A stretch of 41,923 nt of DNA from Cryomorphaceae bacterium (GTDB lineage Bacteria; Bacteroidota; Bacteroidia; Flavobacteriales_D; Crocinitomicaceae). Position numbers and translations under genes: made by a program. This document shows positions 35,308-41,923 of the stretch, in pieces (within the stretch, counting starts at the first letter, position 1; each line of letters begins with the position of its first letter). The stretch spans positions 1 to 41,923 of the forward strand of contig JAJTDQ010000001.1 in NCBI GenBank assembly GCA_021300505.1. Direction: 5' to 3'. Below the pieces are notes generated by a model, which saw only the letters and a list, made by a program, of their open reading frames with translations, was not told where the DNA came from and made no database searches.

Positions 35308-35338
35308 CAAAAGTACTAAAAACTGACATGCAGAACAA
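35308..35338 (-). promoter_or_regulatory. sodA promoter
   Basis: On the minus strand, TTG (35338-35336), 20 bp and TACTTTTG (35315-35308) match the Bacteroidota -33/-7 consensus. The -7 element ends 47 nt before the sodA ATG. The -33 TTG lies inside the proximal arm of the palindrome at 35331-35360. Confidence 0.7.
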
Positions 35339-35360
35339 TTTATCGCACCCAATTGTTCTG
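35331..35360. promoter_or_regulatory. Operator-like palindrome overlapping the sodA promoter
   Basis: A perfect 10-bp inverted repeat, CAGAACAATT (35331-35340) and AATTGTTCTG (35351-35360), separated by 10 bp. Arm centres are 20 bp apart, about two helical turns, as expected for a dimer bound to one DNA face. It covers the -33 region of sodA and lies upstream of its transcription start, so it is not a terminator for that gene. The cognate regulator is unknown. Confidence 0.65.
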
Positions 35361-35424
35361 GGACATTTGTAGAAAATGAATACCGAATAAAATTTCCTTG
35401 TATCTTCGTCTAAACTTACACACT

Positions 35425-37176
35425 ATGAGAATAATTACTAGTTTGATTATCATTGCGTTAACACATTTTTCGTTTGGGCAATGTACCATCGATTACACAC
35501 CAACATCCACAGGAATCTACCCAGATACGCTACCTACAGGGTATGTTGGTCAGTCCTACGACACTGACATTACCTTCTTCATGCCGTTGGATACTTTGGG
35601 TTACGATTTCACCAACTTCAAAATTCTTTCGGTTTCCTTGCCTGTAGGTTTAAACTGGGAATGTAACAATTCAGCAAACGGCTGTAACTACAACCCGCAA
35701 CAAAGCCAATACGGATGCGTAAATATCGCTGGAACCCCTTTACTTGCAGGACAATACAGTGTAGATGTGACGGTAATCGCTGACCTTACGATTGTACAAG
35801 GGTATCCGTTTACCTTCCAAATTTACCTTGAAATTTTACCCAGCAACGTGACGACATCCAACGATGGATTTACCATGGTAGGTGCGGCTGGATGTTCACC
35901 GATTACTGTGGACTTCACCAACAACAACCCTGGACTCTTGGCCTACAACTGGAACTTCGGAAACGGAAACATCTCTAACTCAGAAAATCCTGCGCCACAA
36001 GTGTACAATGCACCTGGTGATTATGTCGTGAACTATACGGCATACGGAAACTTAGATACCGTTTATGTCTACACCTTAACGAATGTCACCGTGAATTCCA
36101 TGTCAAACTATGGAAATGGATTCCCTTCATTTGATGTGGCTGACACGTACATTAGGGTAAGAGAGAATGGAAATATCATTTACCAATCAAGTGTAATTGG
36201 CAATACCAACCCAGCGGTATCATTCACGACAAATGTACTGTTGAATCCAGCGAACACCTATGTCCTTCAGGTCTATGAGGCTGACGAAACCTTTGGAGAT
36301 CTTTTGTTCGGTGCAGATGACTTCATGGGGAACCACACCATCATGCTTACAGGATGTAATGGATGTGCAGTAACTGGAGGTGATTCGGGTTCAGGTGCCA
36401 CTGTAAATTATACGGTGAATCTTCAAACTATTCTACCCTCTCCTTCTGTCATTTCGGTAGATACCATTCATGTCTATGGGTATCCAGCTGTTCCAACAGT
36501 GTCTTACGATGAGTTTTCTCATACCTTGACAACACCAGATAACGGATACAGTTACCAATGGTACTTTAATGACAGTCCAATTGGAGGCGCTACGAGCAGT
36601 ACCTATGAGGTTTTGCAGTCTGGAATTTACACGGTAGTTGCCATCAACAGCAGCGGATGTGTCGCTTTCTCGGATACGATTACAGCCGTATATTGCAGCC
36701 CATTCTTGATGCCGACAATCAACTATGCCAACAATACAAATACCCTAGTAGCTGCTGGTGTGCCTGTGGGATACAGCATTCAATGGTCGGTGAATGGCGT
36801 TCCAATTTCTGGTGCGACAAACGATACCTTGAGCATCTTGACATCAGGAAGTTATACTGTAACCATGACCGATACTTTTGCTTGTGTGCACACTTCCCCA
36901 ATTTACTCAGCTAGTTTAGGATTCGCAGAATTGACAAACATGGAATGGAACATTCAACCGAATCCAGCCAGCGATCAGTTCACGATTGCCCTCAACAGCA
37001 ACCTTTCGATTGACAGCTACGCCATCTTAGATGCATCGGGCCGCGTGTTGAAAGAAGCACGTTGGGAAGAAGGACAAGCACAAGTGGTTTCAGCGCGTGA
37101 ATTGACTGCAGGATACTACTTCGTTCAAATCCGCTCTGGTGCACGCAACTGGAGCAAGGTGCTGATCAAAGAATAA
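35425..37176 (+). CDS. Secreted PKD-domain protein with type IX sorting domain
   Basis: A 583-residue exported protein. A signal peptide (MRIITSLIIIALTHFSFGQC) is followed by a Cys-containing beta domain (about 25-150) and a PKD-like domain (about 150-225, including AYNWNFGNGNISNSENPAPQVY). Ig-like repeats follow, two with the patterns YSYQWYFNDSPIGGATSSTY and YSIQWSVNGVPISGATNDTL, each closing with a SGIYTVVA or SGSYTVTM strand. The last 75 residues form the type A C-terminal sorting domain: WNIQPNPASDQFTIAL through GYYFVQIRSG and KVLIKE. It is exported by the type IX system to the cell surface or medium. I chose the Met at 35425. A near-consensus -7 element (TATCTTCG, 35401-35408) lies upstream. 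Confidence 0.88.
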   Translation: MRIITSLIIIALTHFSFGQCTIDYTPTSTGIYPDTLPTGYVGQSYDTDITFFMPLDTLGYDFTNFKILSVSLPVGLNWECNNSANGCNYNPQQSQYGCVNIAGTPLLAGQYSVDVTVIADLTIVQGYPFTFQIYLEILPSNVTTSNDGFTMVGAAGCSPITVDFTNNNPGLLAYNWNFGNGNISNSENPAPQVYNAPGDYVVNYTAYGNLDTVYVYTLTNVTVNSMSNYGNGFPSFDVADTYIRVRENGNIIYQSSVIGNTNPAVSFTTNVLLNPANTYVLQVYEADETFGDLLFGADDFMGNHTIMLTGCNGCAVTGGDSGSGATVNYTVNLQTILPSPSVISVDTIHVYGYPAVPTVSYDEFSHTLTTPDNGYSYQWYFNDSPIGGATSSTYEVLQSGIYTVVAINSSGCVAFSDTITAVYCSPFLMPTINYANNTNTLVAAGVPVGYSIQWSVNGVPISGATNDTLSILTSGSYTVTMTDTFACVHTSPIYSASLGFAELTNMEWNIQPNPASDQFTIALNSNLSIDSYAILDASGRVLKEARWEEGQAQVVSARELTAGYYFVQIRSGARNWSKVLIKE

Positions 37177-37195
37177 TTGAGCTTTACAGATAATG

Positions 37196-37223
37196 AAAGG
37201 GATTCGAAAGGGTCCCTTTTTTT
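37196..37223 (+). terminator. Rho-independent terminator after the T9SS protein gene
   Basis: AAAGGGA (37196-37202) pairs with TCCCTTT (37213-37219) around a 10-nt loop and runs into seven T residues (37217-37223). It lies 20 nt after the stop at 37176 and separates this gene from the Crp/Fnr regulator. Confidence 0.8.
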
Positions 37224-37246
37224 CTTTAGAAATTTAAAAACTCAAC

Positions 37247-37813
37247 ATGATTGAAATAAAAAGATACTTCGAGAAAATGGTTGATATTTCTGAAAAAGAC
37301 TGGGAATTCTTTTCGTCTAAACTTACAAGACGAGAGTTTTCGAAAAAATCAGTCCTATTAAAAGCTGGGGAAAAAGAAAACTATTTATCGTTTATTGAGG
37401 AGGGGATTATTCGGAAATGTATTCCAAATGAATTTGAAGACTCAACTTTTGAATTTGCATTCGCTAATAATTTTGTTTCCGCTTATGACTTTTTTTTAAC
37501 ACAGAAACCATCGAACTACCAATTAGAAACCATTTCAGACACAATATTATGGAGTGTCACTTTTGATGACTTACAATTAATCTATGCAAAAACACAAATT
37601 GGCAATACCATTGGTCGATTGGCAAGCGAAGAATTGTTTTTGAAAAAATCAAAACGAGAATTATCATTACTAACCCTATCTGCTGAAGAACGTTATCTAA
37701 ATTTATGCAAAGAACAGCCGCAACTATTACAACTTATTCCACTCAAATTCATTGCTTCATATATTGGAATAACACCTCAAGCTCTTAGTAGAATACGCAA
37801 ACGCATTTCTTAA
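37247..37813 (+). CDS. Crp/Fnr-family transcriptional regulator
   Basis: A 188-residue regulator with a cyclic-nucleotide-binding-like beta barrel (about 20-120, including VLLKAGEKENYLSFIEEGIIRK) and a C-terminal helix-turn-helix (about 150-188, IPLKFIASYIGITPQALSRIRKRI). There are no Cys residues for an Fe-S cluster in the N-terminus, so it is not a classical Fnr. The cAMP-contact segment of Crp is not evident either. In Bacteroidota such small Crp-like regulators often sit beside the gene they control; here that would be the SnoaL-like gene 66 nt downstream. It lies just after the terminator of the preceding gene. The effector is unknown. Confidence 0.88.
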   Translation: MIEIKRYFEKMVDISEKDWEFFSSKLTRREFSKKSVLLKAGEKENYLSFIEEGIIRKCIPNEFEDSTFEFAFANNFVSAYDFFLTQKPSNYQLETISDTILWSVTFDDLQLIYAKTQIGNTIGRLASEELFLKKSKRELSLLTLSAEERYLNLCKEQPQLLQLIPLKFIASYIGITPQALSRIRKRIS

Positions 37814-37823
37814 CTCAGGTTCA

Positions 37824-37854
37824 TTGTTTAAACTTTAGCTTAATTATAATTTTG
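37824..37854 (+). promoter_or_regulatory. Promoter of the SnoaL-like gene
   Basis: TTG (37824-37826), a 20-bp spacer and TAATTTTG (37847-37854) fit the -33/-7 consensus and end 25 nt before the ATG at 37880. The spacer holds a perfect GTTTAAAC palindrome (37826-37833), and AATTATAATT (37842-37851) overlaps the -7 element. Either could be an operator, for instance for the adjacent Crp/Fnr regulator. Confidence 0.55.
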
Positions 37855-37879
37855 CCGTGTATCAATTAAAAAAACAACG

Positions 37880-38406
37880 ATGAATGAAATGTTACTAGTG
37901 CTCATGTTGATTATCATACTCGCCAATTTTGTAATTGCCCAAGATCTAAACCCGTATCATTATATTATTAAAGGGGTTGTAAAACAGAATTTTAAAATGG
38001 TCCAAGAACATCGTTATGATGCAGTTTTAAAAGGTATTTCTAATGTAAAACTGGAGCATACATTTGCAGGTGATAATAGTCTGGGGGCACACGTCGTGAT
38101 AAAGAAAGCTTGAGAAGGTGGTTCGAACGAGTAGGAACTGTGCTTCCAGACCTTATATTTGAAGTTACAGACATTCAAGTAAAAGGTACGCCAGCTAAAA
38201 CGCTCATAATGGCTAGATGGACTGCTTCATGTGTTTTGTTAAATGGGCAACCCTACATAAACAGAGGTGTTCATTTTATCACATTGAAATGGGGAAAGGC
38301 AGTTAAATTTGATGTTTATGAGGATACTCAAACCGTGACGCTTGGCTTAGACATTCAATTTCACGAAGGTATAAAAGAGGCAAAAGCACAAAAAATTGAA
38401 AGTTGA
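37880..38406 (+). pseudogene. SnoaL/NTF2-like protein broken by a one-base deletion
   Basis: Frames 37880-38113 and 38110-38406 are two halves of one SnoaL-like (NTF2 fold) protein of about 175 residues. The first half has KGVVKQNFKMVQEHRYDAVLKGI and HTFAGDNSLG. The second has LRRWFERVGTVLPDLIFEVTDIQVKG, MARWTASCVLLNGQPYINRGVHFI and KFDVYEDTQTV. Adding one G to the G5 run at 38083-38087 restores a continuous reading, LGGTRRDKESLRRWFERVG, as in intact family members. A hydrophobic N-terminus (MLLVLMLIIILANFVIAQ) looks like a signal peptide, unusual for the family. SnoaL-like proteins bind small hydrophobic ligands or act as isomerases. A homopolymer sequencing error is as likely as true loss. 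Confidence 0.8.
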
Positions 38407-38434
38407 GTTTATAAGGAGTACTTTCATTCACGAA

Positions 38435-39706
38435 CTACCTATACTTATCCTCGTACTTTTCATACAGCGCCTTCTGCGCATTGTCCAAAGACATGAACAC
38501 CCCGTTGATTATCGCCATGGTGACGTTGTTGGTGCGCATGTCGATGGCTGAACCAACCGAAACAAAGAAGGTGGCTGATTTGCCTTCTTCCACACTGCCG
38601 TAATCTTTGTCGATGCCTAAGATTTTACATGCATTCAACGAAACGGCTGCAACGGCTTGTTCTTCAGTGAGTCCATACGCTTTCGCTGTGCCGGCCAAAA
38701 AGGGAATGTTCCGCGCATTCATGGCTTCCATGTCGCCTTCGTTCTGTAAGCAGAATGGAACACCCGCCGCTTGCAATAAATACGGCAACTTGAAGGGTTG
38801 ATCCACGGCGTCTTCTTCGCGCTCTGGCAAGGAATGTAATCGGGTAATCATCACGGAAAAACCAGCATCTATAAGCTGCTTTGGAACCAAATAGGAATCA
38901 TTTCCACCGATAATCACTGGATATTTGAAATCGTAGGTATTGGAAAAACTGATGATGTCGAGCAATTGCTGGATGTCGTTGGCGTGGAAATACACGCGTT
39001 TCTTTCCGTCGAAACACCCTTTCATAGCATCGAGACGTCCATCCGTTTGTTGATCGGCAGGAAGTTTCGTGTAGGCCTCTGCCATGTCGAAAAAGGTGGT
39101 CATCTCGCGCTTCTGTGCATCATACTGCTCGTTGCGTTTTACACCTTCACCCCAGTTGCCTTGGGTGCTGGATGGCCAATTGACATGAATTCCATCGTCT
39201 TTGAGTACGGTCGCGTCTTCCCAATTCCATCCGTCCATGGCCATCACGGACGAGGTGCCAGAAATGCTGCCTCCACGTGGTGTGGCTTGGGTCAACAAAA
39301 CGCCATTGGTACGCACGGTGCTGATGACTTTGGATTCGACATTAAATGCAATTTGTGAGCGAACATGAGGGTTGTAGATGCCCACCTCGTTATAATCTCT
39401 TGTGGCACGCACCGCATCAATCTCGGTGAGTCCCAGGGTGGAGTTCGGCGCGACAAATCCCGGATAGATATGCTGTCCCTGCAAGTCTATGATGGTGTCC
39501 CATTCTTCTGTTTTGTAGGTGTAGGCCAAGGAATTTTTAACCAAGGTGATTTTTCCGTTCTTGACACCAACAAGCGCACTTTCGAGGACTTCACCCGTTC
39601 CGATGTGGAGGTATCCATTCAAGAGGAGCACTGACTTTCCATCGGCTTGTGCACGTAGGTTCACAGCCGTGAAGAGCAAACTAAAAACAACTATAAATTT
39701 CATCAT
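38435..39706 (-). CDS. Exported amidohydrolase-family protein lacking HxH
   Basis: A 423-residue protein with a signal peptide (MMKFIVVFSLLFTAVNLRAQA) and an amidohydrolase-like fold. The N-terminal composite beta domain is VLLLNGYLHIGTGEVLESALVGVKNGKITLV. IDLQGQHIYPGFVAPNSTLGLTE marks the start of the barrel, and LNACKILGIDKDYGSVEEGKSATFFVSVG is the C-terminal return strand. The metal-binding HxH that should follow PGF is replaced by APNS, and other ligand positions are not evident, so it may be inactive as a hydrolase. It starts 9 nt after the upstream amidohydrolase gene and probably forms a complex or paralogous pair with it. Confidence 0.85.
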   Translation of the reverse strand: MMKFIVVFSLLFTAVNLRAQADGKSVLLLNGYLHIGTGEVLESALVGVKNGKITLVKNSLAYTYKTEEWDTIIDLQGQHIYPGFVAPNSTLGLTEIDAVRATRDYNEVGIYNPHVRSQIAFNVESKVISTVRTNGVLLTQATPRGGSISGTSSVMAMDGWNWEDATVLKDDGIHVNWPSSTQGNWGEGVKRNEQYDAQKREMTTFFDMAEAYTKLPADQQTDGRLDAMKGCFDGKKRVYFHANDIQQLLDIISFSNTYDFKYPVIIGGNDSYLVPKQLIDAGFSVMITRLHSLPEREEDAVDQPFKLPYLLQAAGVPFCLQNEGDMEAMNARNIPFLAGTAKAYGLTEEQAVAAVSLNACKILGIDKDYGSVEEGKSATFFVSVGSAIDMRTNNVTMAIINGVFMSLDNAQKALYEKYEDKYR

Positions 39707-39715
39707 TCGATCTGC

Positions 39716-41923
39716 TTAATGGGAATTTTCTTCTTCGCTACCTTCTTCACCAATGGTATCGCAATGGTAATGGCGGCGGCGTTTTTTAATGAATGGCTTG
39801 GCTGACTCTCCGCGCTTGTTGGCATCGAGCATCTTTGAAATGATCCGCGCTTTTTCGGCTTGATTTCGGGCATTGCGTTCGGTTTCTTTGCTCGCATCAT
39901 ACAACACTACCCCATCTACCAAGGTCATCTGCACAACTGCATTCACACTCAATGGGTTGTCTGACCACAGCACGATATCCGCATCTTTACCGACAGTCAC
40001 AGAACCCATGTGTTGGTCCAAGTGCAACAATTTCGCTGGATTCAAGGTAACCAACTTCCACGCCTCCTCTTCGCTCATTCCACCATACTTCACTGCCTTG
40101 GCAGCTTCTTGATTTAAACGGCGCCCCATCTCGGCATCGTCCGAATTAATCGAGACAACCACACCTTGATCGGCCATCATTTTGGCGTTGTAAGGAATGG
40201 CGTCGTTCACCTCAAACTTATAGGCCCACCAGTCGGAAAAGGTAGAACCTCCCGCTCCATGTGCCGCCATTTTATCAGCGACTTTGTAGCCCTCAAGGAT
40301 ATGTGTGAAGGTGTTGATTTTGAAGCCCATCGAATCAGCCACATGCATAAACATATTAACTTCCGACTGCACGTACGAATGACAGGTGATGAAACGCTCA
40401 GAGCGCAAGATCTCTCCAAGTACTTCAAGTTCTATGTCGATCCCAGGCTTGGGGTTCTTCACTGAGTCCTTTTTGTATACATCCCAAGAATTCATGTACT
40501 CGCGTGCACGAGTGAAGGCATCGAAGTACACTTGTTCAACCCCCATGCGCGTCTGTGGAAAGCGCACAGTGCTGCGATCACCCCAGTTGGCCTGCTTGAC
40601 ATTTTCTCCCAAGGCGAACTTGATGAATTTTGGTGCGTTATCGATGAGCATGTTGTCAGGCGATGATCCCCACTTTAGTTTAATCAAGGCCGACTGACCA
40701 CCGATGGGATTGGCCGAACCATGGAGCAATTGTGCGGCCGTGACACCTCCTGCCAATTGGCGGTAAATATTGATGTCGTCCGGATTCACTACATCGGCAA
40801 TGCTCACCTCTGAAGTAATCGCTTGACCGCCTTCGTTCACACCTTTCGAAATGGCAATGTGTGAATGTTCATCGATAATCCCTGAAGTCAAATGTAAACC
40901 TTTGGCATCGATGATCTTTGCTCCGGTTGGAATCACAAAATTTCCGGTGCCTACAAAGGTGATTTTCCCATCCTTGACAAAGACCGTTGCTCCTTTGATG
41001 ATCCCTTGTTTGTCATTGGTCCAGACTGTCGCATCTCGGAAAACAATGGTTTCTCCTTCGGGAACTTTCTCATTTCCAAAAGCCATATTCGGATACCAAA
41101 GCGTCCCATCCAAACTCGACTTTTTCTTCTCTTCAGCAGACTTTTCATCCCCAACACGACCATTTCGAATGGCAGACCAGCGAATCCATCGTCCGTCAGG
41201 CAGCATACCATCTCCTTCAAAAATCCCTAATCGAGAATTCACCTTTCCATGTAAGATGACACTTCCCGCCATGCGCTCATCCGACAAATTGAATTGCAAG
41301 GTAATGTCATCGCCGATCAATACGACAGAGACTTTTGGAGTTAGGGTATCGTAAGAAATATTGTTCTTGCGGTCAAACACCTTCTTCACCTCTTTGATGA
41401 TGGCTTCGGGCTTTTCCTTGTCTCCTTTGATTTCCAAAGGGAACTTCATGTCCTCGATATGTATGTTATAGGTCCCACGGACATCGTGTGCTTGAAGCAT
41501 TTTCAATTCATTGCGTTTGCCGAGCATCCAACTTTCGGTAAGCACAGCTTCTTCAGTGAACGGATCACCCGACCATATTGTAAAGCTGGCACGTTTGCCA
41601 TTTTCAAGGCTCCCCACCTGATCAGCTACATTCAATATTTTGGCTGGTTCCATCGTCAAGGCATTCAATGCATCTTCGGCAGTCAAGCCACGGTCGATCG
41701 CCAAGCGTAGATTTTTCCAAAACGTTTCTGGATTCTTCACACCTGCCGAAGTCAACACCATGGAAATTCCTTTCTCGTTCACAAAAAACGGATTCGAAGG
41801 CGCCAATTCCCAATGCTTCAAGTCCGACAAGGGTATTTGACGAACGATGTATGGGTCATTCACTTGGTAGGCATCTGGGAAATTCAGCGGAACAATCACA
41901 GGGCGCTTCAAGGCGGCAATGTC
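39716..41923 (-). CDS. Tandem-domain amidohydrolase, 5' partial
   Basis: The C-terminal 735 or so residues of a long amidohydrolase. The frame stays open to the window edge; the apparent start at 41911 is a TTG Leu codon inside it. The visible part begins with the end of one amidohydrolase domain (LTAEDALNALTMEPAKILNV through LENGKRASFTIWSGDPF) and a beta-rich linker. A second, complete domain follows (about 300 onward) with the metal motif GIIDEHSHIAISKG, a later CHSYVQSEV, THILEGYKVADKM and INSDDAEMGRRL, and a closing VGKDADIVLWSDNPL. It ends HYHCDTIGEEG. Substrates of this imidazolonepropionase-like group include cyclic amides and peptides, and this one is unknown. Same operon as the 38435 gene. 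Confidence 0.88.
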   Translation of the reverse strand, partial: DIAALKRPVIVPLNFPDAYQVNDPYIVRQIPLSDLKHWELAPSNPFFVNEKGISMVLTSAGVKNPETFWKNLRLAIDRGLTAEDALNALTMEPAKILNVADQVGSLENGKRASFTIWSGDPFTEEAVLTESWMLGKRNELKMLQAHDVRGTYNIHIEDMKFPLEIKGDKEKPEAIIKEVKKVFDRKNNISYDTLTPKVSVVLIGDDITLQFNLSDERMAGSVILHGKVNSRLGIFEGDGMLPDGRWIRWSAIRNGRVGDEKSAEEKKKSSLDGTLWYPNMAFGNEKVPEGETIVFRDATVWTNDKQGIIKGATVFVKDGKITFVGTGNFVIPTGAKIIDAKGLHLTSGIIDEHSHIAISKGVNEGGQAITSEVSIADVVNPDDINIYRQLAGGVTAAQLLHGSANPIGGQSALIKLKWGSSPDNMLIDNAPKFIKFALGENVKQANWGDRSTVRFPQTRMGVEQVYFDAFTRAREYMNSWDVYKKDSVKNPKPGIDIELEVLGEILRSERFITCHSYVQSEVNMFMHVADSMGFKINTFTHILEGYKVADKMAAHGAGGSTFSDWWAYKFEVNDAIPYNAKMMADQGVVVSINSDDAEMGRRLNQEAAKAVKYGGMSEEEAWKLVTLNPAKLLHLDQHMGSVTVGKDADIVLWSDNPLSVNAVVQMTLVDGVVLYDASKETERNARNQAEKARIISKMLDANKRGESAKPFIKKRRRHYHCDTIGEEGSEEENSH

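Noticed and set aside
38966-39358. 130-codon plus-strand frame in the second amidohydrolase gene
   Set aside because: Antisense shadow; the minus-strand frame has a signal peptide and family motifs.
40851-41354. 167-codon open frame antisense to the amidohydrolase gene
   Set aside because: Lies within a recognisable amidohydrolase domain on the other strand and shows no protein features of its own.
1-41923. Mobile element, prophage, CRISPR array, tRNA or rRNA
   Set aside because: No transposase, integrase, phage gene, regularly spaced repeats or tRNA-like cloverleaf was seen when reading the intergenic regions.

Overview
The window reads as chromosome of a Bacteroidota bacterium, most likely Flavobacteriales and possibly close to Fluviicola/Crocinitomicaceae (the family-level placement is inference from gene content only). 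The evidence is repeated Bacteroidota-type -7 promoter elements (TAnnTTTG), a secreted protein with a type IX secretion sorting domain, a multi-repeat DUF349 protein, and Mrp, LipB and HppA proteins of the Bacteroidota kind. Genes are dense, operons are short and convergent ends often touch or overlap. I saw no rRNA, tRNA, CRISPR array, prophage or insertion sequence.

Layout. 1-2495 (+): the end of an NAD-dependent epimerase/dehydratase, then a tight carotenoid operon of CruF-type hydratase, CrtZ hydroxylase and a fused CrtYcd-type lycopene cyclase. 2489-8216 (-): a YD-repeat-like exported protein, a DUF255/thioredoxin-fold protein and an AsmA-family protein, with a hairpin terminator between the last two. 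8366-11700 (+): a PfkB sugar kinase, a DUF349 coiled-coil protein and a membrane protein overlapping it. 11701-12120 is a 420-bp AT-rich region without a gene. 12121-17518: a five-gene two-component block (two histidine kinases, three response regulators). 17528-22045 (-): a VWA protein, a membrane pyrophosphatase with a large cysteine-rich tail, and thioredoxin. 22179-25080 (+): an LTA-synthase-like sulfatase and a family 9 glycosyltransferase. 25083-28179: a thioesterase divergent from a lipB / serine hydrolase / small-protein operon. 28172-29797: a CarH-like MerR regulator divergent from a lipoprotein gene. 29854-32495 (+): mrp, a NifU-domain gene and a frameshifted membrane glycosyltransferase. 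32596-34596 (-): an abutting pair encoding a prokaryotic pentameric ligand-gated ion channel and an acyltransferase-like membrane protein. 34661-37176: sodA divergent from a T9SS-sorted PKD protein, with a 10+10 bp palindrome between them. 37247-38406 (+): a Crp/Fnr regulator and a SnoaL-like gene broken by one base. 38435-41923 (-): two amidohydrolase-family genes, the upstream one cut by the window edge.

How it fits together. CruF, CrtZ and CrtYcd would together give a monocyclic hydroxylated carotenoid (saproxanthin/myxol type). The MerR regulator at 28-29 kb carries the Wx9EH motif and cobalamin-ligand histidine of light-sensing CarH proteins, so it is a candidate controller of pigment synthesis, although it is not next to these genes. 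Mrp plus the NifU-domain protein form an Fe-S module. Sod, thioredoxin and the DUF255 protein serve redox homeostasis. The most unusual items are the pyrophosphatase tail with 17 cysteines, the ion channel/acyltransferase pair, the CarH-like regulator and the sodA palindrome. Two genes are each broken by a single frameshift, and raw reads should decide between decay and assembly error.
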